A stretch of DNA of 16,076 bases from Bryobacteraceae bacterium (GCA_030044325.1 JASHWA010000149.1:1-16076); one strand, 5' to 3'; counted from the first letter of the stretch, positions 1 to 7,716 are shown. Notes: generated by a model not told the origin, from the letters alone. Program-made: numbers and translations.

Positions 1-1692
1 TCCGGTTCCATACAGCACCAGCGTCACGCTCGAGCTCGCGCTGAGCGGAATCGGCGAGAGCTGGCACGCGGAAGACGTGCAGGTGAAGACCGGCAGGATG
101 GACTGGACACCGTTGATCGTCTGGATCGCGTAGGCCGCGGCGATGCCGGGACCTTCGCCGGTGATGTCGAACAGCGCCGGGGCGATCGACTGAATCATGC
201 CGGTGGTGGTGAGCGGAGCGCCGGCGGCGGGGGCGATGGTGAAGTTCGCGGCGCCCGTTGCGGTCCCGTCGGGAACCACGAAGTTGATCTGGGTGGGAGA
301 GACGTACATCAGCGGCGCGGGGCGTGAGACGCCGGCCGAGTCGGTCACCGTCAGCGTGATTCCGCCGAGCGAAGTGGGAGGTGGCTGCGTGCTGGCGACC
401 GCGGTGGTGGTGGCGGGATTTGCGCCGTAGATGGAAGCCATCGAATCGGGCGCGACGGCGCCGGTGGGCGCGGCGGAGGATTGCACTTCGACCGCGGGAA
501 TCACGCCGTAGTAGCGCGCCATCCAGTAGGGCAGGATGTAATCGACCGCCGCGGTTTCGATGATCCCGCTGCCGCCTCCGCTCAATTGAAACGGGCTTTC
601 CTCCCACAGATATTCGTCGGGAGGACGCAGGACGACCGGAATCGGCGAGCAGGCCTGCGATCCGCAGACGGGAACCACGGTCTGAAGATTCACCGTATTG
701 TCGCGGCGATCGCGCTGGAGCCACTGGTTGATCAGGGTTGCGGCTTCGGCGTCGCGGGCGGCGTCGGGCCCGTTGAGGGCGCGGTCGATCATGTCGAAAA
801 TCGCGTTCTGGTGGGTGGAAGTCGCGCCGCGGAGGGTGCTGTAAGCGCTCTGATAGATGGATTTGAAGTCGCTCGATTCCAGGCGGATCAGGTTGTAGAG
901 AGTGATGTAGTCGAGATTGAACTTGTAGTAGGAGCTGTCGCTGGCGGTGTCGACGGCGATGGGAGCGAGAACGGAGGCGGCCAGGGTGATGCGGGCGATG
1001 TCGTAATCGGTCGAAAAATCGCTCGAATCGACGTGGCGGCCGAACTGCAAAAGTGACAGCATTTCATCGGGGCGGAGGAGGAAGGTGGTGCTGACGGCGC
1101 CGCCGGGCATCACCACGTTCCAGTCGTTGCCGGTGAGAAATCCCACCAGGCGCGCCCCGATCTGCGTGATCGAGCTCTGCACGCTGGAGTCATTCACCAG
1201 GTCGTAAGCGACGGCGAGGCCGAAGGCGACGCCCATGTACTGATCGCGCGAAGTATTGCCGACCCAGAAATATTCAGCGGTGGGGGTGGTGTAGATTCCG
1301 TTGGGGGCTTCCTCGCTTTCAATTCCGGCCGCGTAGGGCGAACTCTTGGGCACGATACAGCGGGCCAGCAGATTGGTGCCGGTGACGTCGAGCAGGGATT
1401 TGATTCCGGCGATCGCCTGTTGAACATTCGCGAGCGCGTCGGGCGATTGAGTGACCTGGTAGCGGAAGGCTTCGGCGGCGAGGTAATGGCCGGTCCAAAT
1501 AGCGGAGTCGCCGCAGCGCGTGTAGCCGATGATCTGGGAGCTTTGAGGACCGGCGTAAATGGGATCGAGGACCGTTCCGAAGGGGACGTGGATCGCCTGA
1601 ATATTGGCCGAAATGGCGAGCGCGTCGGCTTCGGTGGCGCGGGCGGAGGAAGCGATGACGACGGCCGCGATCGCGACGAGAGTACTGCGCAT
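1..1692 (-). CDS. Exported protein with C-terminal TIGR03437 (Solibacter-type) domain, 3' end outside window
   Basis: The frame is open without a stop from the ATG at 1692 to base 1, giving 564 residues with the C terminus missing. Residues 1-19 form a signal peptide (MRSTLVAIAAVVIASSARA, cleavage probably after ARA), so the protein is exported. Residues about 20-390 are a mostly helical-looking region that I cannot assign. It has a C-x4-C pair at 343/348 followed by 'SPIPV'. From about residue 402 the sequence matches the TIGR03437 pattern: 'APDSMASIYGANPA', 'PTSLGGITLTV', 'PLMYVSPTQINFVVP', then 'SIAPALFDITGEGPG' and a second Cys pair before 'SPIPL'. This domain is typically found at the C terminus of secreted Solibacter proteins; its function is not known to me. 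It lies 66 nt downstream of the YkgJ-like gene on the same strand, so co-transcription is possible. The gene call is firm and the function is unknown. Confidence 0.85.
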   Translation of the reverse strand, partial: MRSTLVAIAAVVIASSARATEADALAISANIQAIHVPFGTVLDPIYAGPQSSQIIGYTRCGDSAIWTGHYLAAEAFRYQVTQSPDALANVQQAIAGIKSLLDVTGTNLLARCIVPKSSPYAAGIESEEAPNGIYTTPTAEYFWVGNTSRDQYMGVAFGLAVAYDLVNDSSVQSSITQIGARLVGFLTGNDWNVVMPGGAVSTTFLLRPDEMLSLLQFGRHVDSSDFSTDYDIARITLAASVLAPIAVDTASDSSYYKFNLDYITLYNLIRLESSDFKSIYQSAYSTLRGATSTHQNAIFDMIDRALNGPDAARDAEAATLINQWLQRDRRDNTVNLQTVVPVCGSQACSPIPVVLRPPDEYLWEESPFQLSGGGSGIIETAAVDYILPYWMARYYGVIPAVEVQSSAAPTGAVAPDSMASIYGANPATTTAVASTQPPPTSLGGITLTVTDSAGVSRPAPLMYVSPTQINFVVPDGTATGAANFTIAPAAGAPLTTTGMIQSIAPALFDITGEGPGIAAAYAIQTINGVQSILPVFTCTSSACQLSPIPLSASSSVTLVLYGTG

Positions 1693-1758
1693 TCTCTCAA
1701 GATGTGCGGAGCGGGAGAAACGTTCCACCACGCTGGCGGCTGAAGAATTTCAGAACTT

Positions 1759-2292
1759 TCACGGCTTCTCGTGGGGATGGAAGCCGGTCAGGTGTTTGTA
1801 CTCCTCGATGGCGTTGAAGACGATGGGGCATAGCGCGGCCCAGCGGGCGAGCGATGCGGGACGTCCGCCGAGTGTGTGGCTGCCCACCGCGACATGCGGA
1901 AATTCGCGGCACGCCTTGGGACGCGCGTCGTAGATCATACACAGGTTTCCGTCGAGAAAGACGCATCCCTCCGGCGACGAGCGAAGAATCCGCCGCGAAG
2001 GCGTATCGGGGTCGGGAGCGGTGTAAAGCCGCGCGACTGATTCCGGCGTGGTTTCGAGGTAGCGCGCGATCGCGTCCATTTCCTCCGCGCTGACCGGAAC
2101 TACGGAGTGGCGGCAGCAATTCGCGCAGGAGGTACAATCCACTTGCTGCTCAATTCCGCTCGCCAGAATCTGAAACGGCGTTTCACGAGCATGCCTGGCG
2201 GACAGGTAGCGGCGGAAGTCGCGGTTTTCTTGCGCTTTCGCGGTTCCGATGCGAAGTACTTCCGCCAGATCGGTAACCACGCCCGCCACCAT
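1759..2292 (-). CDS. YkgJ-family (UPF0153-like) cysteine-cluster protein
   Basis: This 177-residue protein has no signal peptide or membrane segment, so it is probably cytoplasmic. It carries the family hallmark C-xx-C-xx-CC at residues 53-60 (CTSCANCC). Further conserved cysteines are at 110 (EGCVFL), 118 (NLCMIYDARPKACREFP region), 128 and 155 (AALCPIV). YkgJ-like proteins are thought to bind zinc or an iron centre through these cysteines; the biochemical role is unsettled. The start at 2292 was chosen because a GAGGAG lies just upstream, but the spacing to that ATG is only 1 nt. The next codon, GTG at 2289 (4-nt spacing), may be the true start. An upstream in-frame GTG at 2343 would add a low-complexity extension and is less likely. 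The gene starts 55 nt after the tyrosine phenol-lyase stop on the same strand, so the two may be co-transcribed. Confidence 0.85.
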   Translation of the reverse strand: MVAGVVTDLAEVLRIGTAKAQENRDFRRYLSARHARETPFQILASGIEQQVDCTSCANCCRHSVVPVSAEEMDAIARYLETTPESVARLYTAPDPDTPSRRILRSSPEGCVFLDGNLCMIYDARPKACREFPHVAVGSHTLGGRPASLARWAALCPIVFNAIEEYKHLTGFHPHEKP

Positions 2293-2293
2293 A

Positions 2294-2299
2294 CTCCTC
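2294..2299 (-). promoter_or_regulatory. Ribosome binding site of the YkgJ-like gene
   Basis: The minus strand reads GAGGAG here, a near-perfect Shine-Dalgarno sequence. It is 1 nt from the ATG at 2292 and 4 nt from the following GTG at 2289. The unusually tight spacing to ATG argues that initiation may occur at the GTG. Confidence 0.55.
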
Positions 2300-2347
2300 A
2301 AATGGCAGGATTGCAAGGGTGGCGCGCCCGGGCGCCGCACCACCTTC

Positions 2348-3781
2348 TCAGAGAACAGTTAGAGGCGAGGTGCGCTTTTCGGCCGCTTCCTCTTTCGCCA
2401 CCGGGACGGGAGCGAAGCGCGCCTGGAAAAAGCGCAGATACTTGGGCTCATGAACGAACTTCAAGCCGCCGATTCGATCCCGCTCCGTGTACACGCTCAG
2501 AATCGACTCCGCGGTGACGTCCATGTGGGCCTGGGTATAAACGCGGCGCGGAATCGCCAGCCGGACCAGCTCCAGGCGCGGCTTATGCTCCTCGCCGGTT
2601 TCCGGGTCGCGTCCCGCCGAAACGATCCCGCGCTCCATGCTGCGGACTCCCGAATCGGTGTAGATCGCGGCGGCGAGGCTCTGCGCCGGGCACAGTTCCT
2701 GCGCAACGTTCGGCAGGAACGCGCGCGCGTCCAGAAACACGCCGTGGCCGCCGATCGGCAGCACGATCGGAATGCCCCAGCGGTGCAGCTTCTCGCCCAA
2801 ATACTGGACCTGGCCGATGCGGGCGTGCATGTGCTCATCGCTGACCGATTCCTCGATCCCGATGGCGACCGCTTCCATGTCGCGGCCGGACATGCCGCCG
2901 TAGGTGTGCAGGCCTTCGTAGATCACCACCATGTTGCGCGCCTTTTCGGCGATGCCTTCATCGTTCAATGCCAGGAAACCGCCGATGTTCGCCAGCGGAT
3001 CCTTTTTTGCGCTCATGGTGCAGCCGTCGGTGAGCGAGCAGATTTCATGCACGATTCTGGCGATGGGCCAGGCGCATTCGCGCTGCTGGTTGAAATACGC
3101 GTTCTCGGCCACGCGCGTCGCATCCAGGATCAACAGCACGCCGTGGCGCCGGGTCAAATCCCGCACCGCGCGAAGATTGGCGAGCGAAATGGGCTGGCCG
3201 CCGGCCATGTTCACCGTCGCGGCCACGCTCACGTAGGGCACGCGGCCGGGATTCGAGCGCAGGACCTCTTCGAGCTTACCGAGATCGACGTTGCCTTTAA
3301 AAGGATGCTCGCTCGCCGGCTCGTGCGCCTCGGGGATGATCACATCGACAAATTTTCCGCCGGCGAGCTCCTGATGGACCCGCGTGGTAGTGAAGTACAT
3401 ATTGCCGGGAATGATGTCGCCCGGCCGGATCAGAATTTGGGAGATGATGTGCTCGGCCCCGCGGCCCTGATGGGTCGGGACCACGTGCTGGTAGCCGTAG
3501 AAGCGGCGGATGGTCTCTTCGAGGTGATAGAAGCTGCGGCTCCCGGCGTAGGCCTCGTCGCCGATCATCATCCCGGCCCACTGGCGGTCGCTCATCGCGT
3601 TGGTGCCGGAATCGGTGAGCAAATCGATGTAGACGTCGTCCGAGCGCAGCAGAAAGGTGTTGTATCCCGCCTCGGCGATGGCTCGTTCACGGTATTCGCG
3701 AGTGGTCATGCGCACCGGCTCGACCACTTTGATTTTGTACGGCTCTGCCCAGCTTCTATGAGTAAGGTTCGGTTTCGGCAT
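2348..3781 (-). CDS. tpl: Tyrosine phenol-lyase-type PLP-dependent beta-eliminating lyase
   Basis: This 477-residue cytoplasmic enzyme belongs to the tryptophanase/tyrosine phenol-lyase family, which splits the aromatic amino acid into phenol or indole, pyruvate and ammonia. Visible motifs are 'DLLTDSGTNAMSD' (residues 53-65), 'DEAYAGS' (75-81), 'THQGRGAE' (103-110), 'LDATR' (219-223, the PLP-facing Asp220 and Arg223) and 'MSAKKD' (256-261, with Lys260 as Schiff-base lysine). Features remembered as specific to tyrosine phenol-lyase are kept: Arg in 'SMERG' (Arg384, aligning with Arg381 of the Citrobacter enzyme, where tryptophanase has Ile), 'YFTTTR' (129-134) and 'LRFF' (449-452). Tyrosine is therefore the more likely substrate, though homologues are often labelled tryptophanase. 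The start at 3781 is preceded by AGGAA (minus strand, 3790-3794) with 8-nt spacing. A C-terminal tail of about 20 residues extends past the usual family end. The YkgJ-like gene follows. Confidence 0.92.
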   Translation of the reverse strand: MPKPNLTHRSWAEPYKIKVVEPVRMTTREYRERAIAEAGYNTFLLRSDDVYIDLLTDSGTNAMSDRQWAGMMIGDEAYAGSRSFYHLEETIRRFYGYQHVVPTHQGRGAEHIISQILIRPGDIIPGNMYFTTTRVHQELAGGKFVDVIIPEAHEPASEHPFKGNVDLGKLEEVLRSNPGRVPYVSVAATVNMAGGQPISLANLRAVRDLTRRHGVLLILDATRVAENAYFNQQRECAWPIARIVHEICSLTDGCTMSAKKDPLANIGGFLALNDEGIAEKARNMVVIYEGLHTYGGMSGRDMEAVAIGIEESVSDEHMHARIGQVQYLGEKLHRWGIPIVLPIGGHGVFLDARAFLPNVAQELCPAQSLAAAIYTDSGVRSMERGIVSAGRDPETGEEHKPRLELVRLAIPRRVYTQAHMDVTAESILSVYTERDRIGGLKFVHEPKYLRFFQARFAPVPVAKEEAAEKRTSPLTVL

Positions 3782-3940
3782 GGTGACTGTTCCTGGCTGC
3801 GGCGATTCCGCCAAAAAACCCAGGCCGATGCGCAAAATCGCTCACCCCGCGCATCAAACGATGAGCCATCGGCGGCTTTCCATCCGGCCAGCTTGAGCAT
3901 GAGCAAACGCGTGACCACTATGCAGTGCGTGCTCTTTCGT
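3782..3940. other. Divergent intergenic region between the lyase and DinB-like genes
   Basis: The region lies between two divergently transcribed genes and must hold the lyase promoter. No convincing -35/-10 pair was found for the minus strand. The TTATAA at 3940-3945 is palindromic and could serve either direction. A short perfect inverted repeat, CGATG-AGC-CATCG, is at 3859-3871; it could be an operator but is short enough to be chance. I see no coding potential here beyond antisense frames. Confidence 0.4.
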
Positions 3941-3946
3941 TATAAT
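3941..3946 (+). promoter_or_regulatory. Consensus -10 box placed for a leaderless transcript
   Basis: TATAAT, a perfect -10 hexamer, ends 7 nt before the ATG at 3954. A transcript from it would begin at or within about 1 nt of the start codon, and no Shine-Dalgarno sequence lies in the gap (TGCGGGC). No good -35 was found at the expected 16-18 nt spacing. Confidence 0.6.
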
Positions 3947-3953
3947 TGCGGGC

Positions 3954-4469
3954 ATGATTCGTGCCTATGTTTCCGCGGTTCTGCTCGTCTGCGCATCGGC
4001 CGCACTCTTCGGCCAGGACAAACTTACCCCGGCCGCAAAGCGTTATTTCGATCCGATCCGGCGCAATCTCGAAGCCGCGGCCGAGGCGATGCCGGCTGAG
4101 AAATACAGCTACCGGCTGACGCCCGATCAGATGACGTTCGGCGAATGGATCATCCATTCGGCGCAGAGGAATTATGCCGATTGCGCGGTGCTCAAGGGAG
4201 AAACGGCGCCGGTGACGGCGCAGCAACTGGCCGCGCTCAAGGCGAAGAGCGAAGTGAGCAAGGCGCTCAAGGATTCCTTCGAATACTGCGCCGCCGCGTT
4301 CGCCGCCGAAGACGATCAAAAGGCGCTGACTTCGCCGCAAACCGCATACTCCTATCTGCACGTGCTGGTTCACAACAACGAGGTTTACGGCAATATCGTG
4401 GGCTATCTGCGGACCAACGGAATCGTTCCGCCGTCGACCGCGGCTCGCGGAAACCGGCAATCGAAATAG
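3954..4469 (+). CDS. Exported DinB-like protein
   Basis: This 171-residue protein begins with a signal peptide (residues 1-20, hydrophobic 'VSAVLLVCASAALFG' then Gln21). The rest matches the DinB/YfiT four-helix fold: 'FGEWIIHSAQRNYADC' at 62-77 with His68, and 'LHVLVHNNEVYGNIVGYLR' at 135-153 followed by 'GIVPPST'. DinB proteins usually bind a metal through three histidines, the last in an H-x3-H arrangement. Here the pattern reads H140-N-N-E-V144, so the expected last His is Val, although His136 and His140 remain. The true metal ligands are therefore uncertain. Secreted DinB-like proteins of unknown function are common in acidobacteria. The gene lies 43 nt upstream of the S10 pair, and a TATGAT in that spacer suggests the S10 genes also have their own start site. 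Confidence 0.82.
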   Translation: MIRAYVSAVLLVCASAALFGQDKLTPAAKRYFDPIRRNLEAAAEAMPAEKYSYRLTPDQMTFGEWIIHSAQRNYADCAVLKGETAPVTAQQLAALKAKSEVSKALKDSFEYCAAAFAAEDDQKALTSPQTAYSYLHVLVHNNEVYGNIVGYLRTNGIVPPSTAARGNRQSK

Positions 4470-4497
4470 CCAGGTGCGGCGCGAGCGAAGCGGCGTG

Positions 4498-4503
4498 TAT
4501 GAT
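4498..4503 (+). promoter_or_regulatory. -10-like box close to the start of the first S10 gene
   Basis: TATGAT ends 9 nt before the ATG at 4513. The gap is AGCGGGGGA, whose GGGGGA is too close to the ATG to act well as a Shine-Dalgarno sequence. The arrangement resembles that of the DinB-like gene and suggests a leaderless or very short-leader mRNA. Confidence 0.45.
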
Positions 4504-4512
4504 AGCGGGGGA

Positions 4513-6066
4513 ATGCTCAAAAGAATCGAATGGTTGACGGTGACGCTCGCGGTCGCGTCTTTGGCCTGGGGGCAAGGCGGGGGCCGCGGACGCGGCGGAG
4601 CTGCCGCGGGCAACGCGTCTACCGATTTCTATAATTACGACACGAGCGCGTCCGGCGGCACGGCGATACCCGAAGGGCCGCCCATCGAAACGCATCAGAA
4701 GATTTCGGTGAACGGCGAAACGCTCGCCTACACCACGCAAACCGGGTTCGTCGCGCTGCACGACGCAACCACGGGAGCGTCGGAAGCGCATCTTTTTTAT
4801 ACTTCGTATTCGAAAGACGGCGCGAGCGACGCGGGCCGTCCGCTGCTGATCTTTTTCGGAGGCGCGCCGGGCATGGCGGCGGCGTGGCAGGAGTTCGGCG
4901 GGTTGGGTCCCAAGCGTTTGAAATCGGACGGAGCCTGGACTGACAATCCCCACACCATGCTCGGCGAGGCGGACCTGGTTTTCGTGGACCCGGTGGGGAC
5001 CGGCTTCAGCCGCGCGGATCAACCCAACCACGCCCGCAATTTCTGGTCGAGCGCGAACGACGTCGCCTCGCTCGCCGCATTTGTCCGCACGTATCTCAAC
5101 GGCGGCAATCGCGGCGGCGCGCCGTTGTATCTGGCGGGGGAAGATCGCGGAACGGGCCGCGCGGCGGGCCTGGCGGCGTACCTTTCCGAGCACGATATTC
5201 AGGTTCGCGGAGTGGTGCTGCTCAACATGGCGGTCAGCGCGGATTCGACGGCGGGCGACGCGCAATATCTCACGGCGCTGCCCAGCCTGACGATGTCGGC
5301 ATGGGTCCACAAGAAGCTTGCGCCGGAGCTCAACGCGATGAGCGCGGAACAGATCGCGGGTCAGGCGCGCCAGTTCGCCTCGCGCGAATATCTGCACGCG
5401 CTGTATAAGGGCGACCGGATGACGCCCGAGGAACGCACCAAAGCCGTCGCCGATGTTGCCAGGTTCACGGGTCTGGCGAAGCAGTTCGTCATCAGCAACG
5501 ATCTGCGGATTGCGCCCGACCGGTTCGGCGCCGAACTCCTGCGGGAGCAGCATGGCGCGCTGTCGAATTCCGACTCGCGCGTGGCCGGTTTTGCGCCCAC
5601 CCTGGGCTTCGGCGGGCGCGGAGGAGGCGGTGGAGGATTCTTCGGACCGCCTCCAGCGCCCATCGATCTCAACCTCAGCACCCGGAGCGGTCCGTTTCTG
5701 AGCGCTTACGAATCCTACCTGCGGCATGAGCTGGGATTCACCGGCGCCAAGGACGAAATTTATTATCTCGATCACGGCGGCGTGGGCGAGTTCACCGGCG
5801 CGAGCGACGATCAGAGCCTGGCGCAGGCGTTCGGGCGCAACCCCGCGATGCGTCTGTTTGTCGGACTCAGCTACTACGACCTGGCCGCTCCGTTTTACGC
5901 GCAGGAGTTCACGCTCGCGCACCTGAGCGTTTCCTCCGACGTTCGCGCGCACAACATCACCGTGGCGCATTACGAAGCCGGCGAGATGACCTATCTCGAC
6001 GATAAGGAGCTCGCGAAACTGCATCGCGATCTTGCGAATTTCCTCCATCAGCCTGCACGGAAATAG
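4513..6066 (+). CDS. S10-family serine carboxypeptidase paralogue, predicted catalytically inactive
   Basis: This 517-residue protein has a signal peptide (about residues 1-20, cleavage near AWG-QGG). It aligns along its whole length with the next gene and with peptidase family S10. The catalytic positions differ. The nucleophile motif GESYG is 'GEDRG' at 209-213, so Ser is Asp211 (codon GAT, 5143-5145). The catalytic His in 'GHM' is Glu491 in 'AGEMTYLD'. The oxyanion motif NGGPG reads 'GGAPG' at 116-120. The third triad residue, Asp456 in 'SYYDLAAPF', is kept. The reading frame is intact and codon use resembles the neighbours, so this looks like a retained pseudoenzyme rather than a decaying gene. 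Gly/Arg-rich tracts occur at 21-33 and 366-376. The start at 4513 gives the signal peptide directly; an upstream in-frame ATG at 4474 adds a charged stretch that fits poorly. The gap to the next gene is 2 nt, so translational coupling and a partner role are plausible. Confidence 0.88.
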   Translation: MLKRIEWLTVTLAVASLAWGQGGGRGRGGAAAGNASTDFYNYDTSASGGTAIPEGPPIETHQKISVNGETLAYTTQTGFVALHDATTGASEAHLFYTSYSKDGASDAGRPLLIFFGGAPGMAAAWQEFGGLGPKRLKSDGAWTDNPHTMLGEADLVFVDPVGTGFSRADQPNHARNFWSSANDVASLAAFVRTYLNGGNRGGAPLYLAGEDRGTGRAAGLAAYLSEHDIQVRGVVLLNMAVSADSTAGDAQYLTALPSLTMSAWVHKKLAPELNAMSAEQIAGQARQFASREYLHALYKGDRMTPEERTKAVADVARFTGLAKQFVISNDLRIAPDRFGAELLREQHGALSNSDSRVAGFAPTLGFGGRGGGGGGFFGPPPAPIDLNLSTRSGPFLSAYESYLRHELGFTGAKDEIYYLDHGGVGEFTGASDDQSLAQAFGRNPAMRLFVGLSYYDLAAPFYAQEFTLAHLSVSSDVRAHNITVAHYEAGEMTYLDDKELAKLHRDLANFLHQPARK

Positions 6067-6068
6067 AC

Positions 6069-7598
6069 ATGCGAATTCACCACCGGATTTATCCCATCGT
6101 TTTGTTCGCGCTTGCGGGCGCGAGCCTGTTCGCCCAGGGCGGACGCGGGCGCGGCGGCGGCACCAACGATTTTTTCCGCCTGAACTACGGCAATGAAGAG
6201 ATGCAGCCGGTCACCTACCCCGACAAGCCGATCACCACCCAGCATTCCATCACGCTGCACGGCGAGCGCATCGATTACACCGCGCACGTCGGCTTCGAGC
6301 CGATCCACAACGCGACCACGGGTACGACCGAGGGGCATCTGTTCTACGTGTATTACTCGAAAAACAATGTCGCCGACAAAACCAAGCGGCCGGTGTGGTT
6401 CCTGTTCAATGGCGGACCCGGCGCGGCCACGGTGTGGCTGCACATGGGCGCGTTCGGGCCGAAGATGGTGAAGCTCGATTCGAACGGGATGGCGCCGTCG
6501 CCGCCCTACACTTACGTCGACAATCCCAATTGCCTGCTCGACACGGGCGACCTGGTATTTATCGACGCGATGGGCACCGGCTACAGCCGCCCGGCCAAGC
6601 CGAGTTATGGCCCGGATTTCGGCGGCGTGGACAACGATCTCGCGGCGTTCTACGAATTCATCCGCACGTTCCTCAACGACTACAATTTGTGGGGCTCGCC
6701 CATTTTCGTGGGCGGAGAGAGCTACGGCACCACGCGCGCGGCGGGGCTTTCGGGCTACCTCGCCGATCACGATATCGCCATCAACGGCGTGATGCTGCTT
6801 TCGGCGGTGATCGATGCCAACGCGGCCGCGGGCGAGCAGCGCCAGTTGAGCACGCTGCCCACCGAGATCATGACCGCGCATTTTCACCAGAAGCAGCCGG
6901 CCGATCTTGAAAAACTGAGCGTGGACCAGATGGCGAAACAGGCGCGCGAGTTCGCCTCCGGCGAATATCTCGAATATCTGTTCGACGGCGCGCGCGCCAC
7001 CGAGGCGGAGCGGGAAAAAGTGCTCACCGATTTCGCGCGCTACACCGGATTGCCGAAATCCTTCGTCGCCGGCCTGGACATTCGCGTCCCGCTGGGCCCC
7101 TTCAGCACGGAGCTGATGCGCGATCAGCATAGGATGACGTCGCGCCTCGATTCGCGCTTCTTCGGCTACCAGATCGACGGCGGATCCAACAACACCAGCT
7201 TCGACTTCAGCAACGCCAACATCGAAAACTGTTTCCTGACGGCCTTTGAAGCGTATGTCCGCAACGACCTGAATTATGCGAACAACAATATTTACTACGT
7301 GGCGGGCAACGCGCCGCCGTGGTCGGGCGAATATAACACGGTGGTGAACCTCGAGGACGCCTTCGCGAAGAATCCGCACATGCATCTGTTTGTGGGGATG
7401 GGATACTACGATTTCGCCTGCCCGTTTTATCCGGTCGAGTGGACCATCGCGCATCTGAAGGCTTCCGATGAAGTGAAGAAACACAACATTTCGCTGGGTT
7501 ATTACGAAGCCGGGCATATGGTGTACATCGACCGGCCGTCGGCGGACAAATACCACGCCGACCTGGTGCGTTTTGTGGACTCGGCAGTGCCGAAATAG
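6069..7598 (+). CDS. Exported S10-family serine carboxypeptidase
   Basis: This 509-residue protein has a signal peptide (residues 1-23, 'YPIVLFALAGASLFA' then Gln23). It has the full S10 catalytic set: oxyanion motif 'FNGGPG' at 113-118, nucleophile 'GGESYG' with Ser218, acid Asp448 in 'GYYDFACPF', and base His483 in 'EAGHMVYID'. S10 enzymes remove C-terminal residues from peptides, usually at acidic pH, which suits acidobacteria. A Gly/Arg tract (GGRGRGGG, 24-31) follows the signal peptide. The gene starts 2 nt after the stop of its inactive paralogue and has no independent promoter I can see, so it is probably translationally coupled to it. It is the likely active member of the pair. The exact peptide specificity cannot be read from the sequence. 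Confidence 0.93.
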   Translation: MRIHHRIYPIVLFALAGASLFAQGGRGRGGGTNDFFRLNYGNEEMQPVTYPDKPITTQHSITLHGERIDYTAHVGFEPIHNATTGTTEGHLFYVYYSKNNVADKTKRPVWFLFNGGPGAATVWLHMGAFGPKMVKLDSNGMAPSPPYTYVDNPNCLLDTGDLVFIDAMGTGYSRPAKPSYGPDFGGVDNDLAAFYEFIRTFLNDYNLWGSPIFVGGESYGTTRAAGLSGYLADHDIAINGVMLLSAVIDANAAAGEQRQLSTLPTEIMTAHFHQKQPADLEKLSVDQMAKQAREFASGEYLEYLFDGARATEAEREKVLTDFARYTGLPKSFVAGLDIRVPLGPFSTELMRDQHRMTSRLDSRFFGYQIDGGSNNTSFDFSNANIENCFLTAFEAYVRNDLNYANNNIYYVAGNAPPWSGEYNTVVNLEDAFAKNPHMHLFVGMGYYDFACPFYPVEWTIAHLKASDEVKKHNISLGYYEAGHMVYIDRPSADKYHADLVRFVDSAVPK

Positions 7599-7614
7599 CG
7601 CGCGCCGTAGTTGC

Positions 7615-7634
7615 CCGCGGCATAGCTGCCGCGG
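7615..7634. repeat. Perfect GC-rich inverted repeat downstream of the second S10 gene
   Basis: CCGCGGC (7615-7621) and GCCGCGG (7628-7634) form a 7-bp perfect stem with a 6-nt loop, 16 nt after the S10 stop. It is not followed directly by a T-run, so it is at best a weak terminator or an mRNA-stabilising hairpin. Confidence 0.5.
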
Positions 7635-7637
7635 CTC

Positions 7638-7665
7638 GCCGGCTCGCCTCACGCGAGGCGGCTGC
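7638..7665. repeat. Palindromic intergenic repeat, copy 1
   Basis: Arms GCCGGCTCGC (7638-7647) and GCGAGGCGGC (7653-7662) pair over 10 positions with one mismatch. The 24-nt block 7642-7665 recurs, almost unchanged, after the M28 gene, and CGCGAGGCGGCTGC (7652-7665) is identical in both. GGGTTTT follows at 7667-7673, so this copy could help end transcription. Confidence 0.55.
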
Positions 7666-7703
7666 CGGGTTTTCACGGGCATCGTCGATGGACGTTTCCG
7701 CGA

Positions 7704-7709
7704 TATCCT
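7704..7709 (+). promoter_or_regulatory. Possible -10 box close to the M28 start
   Basis: TATCCT ends 7 nt before the ATG at 7717, the same spacing as at the DinB-like gene. The hexamer is a weaker match, and no Shine-Dalgarno sequence is present in the gap (GTACGTC). Confidence 0.3.
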
Positions 7710-7716
7710 GTACGTC

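Noticed and set aside
3859..3871. Short inverted repeat CGATG-AGC-CATCG as an operator
   Set aside because: Five-base arms are too short to distinguish from chance, and no regulator gene is nearby. It is noted only as part of the divergent region.
2450..4099. A 549-codon open frame on the plus strand opposite the tyrosine phenol-lyase gene
   Set aside because: It is antisense to a clearly recognised gene, has no recognisable motifs and a composition typical of a high-GC shadow frame, and it runs into the DinB-like gene.
7573..7716. An upstream extension of the M28 frame giving 48 more residues
   Set aside because: The extension overlaps the end of the S10 gene and the palindromic repeats and would bury the signal peptide that begins at the ATG at 7717.
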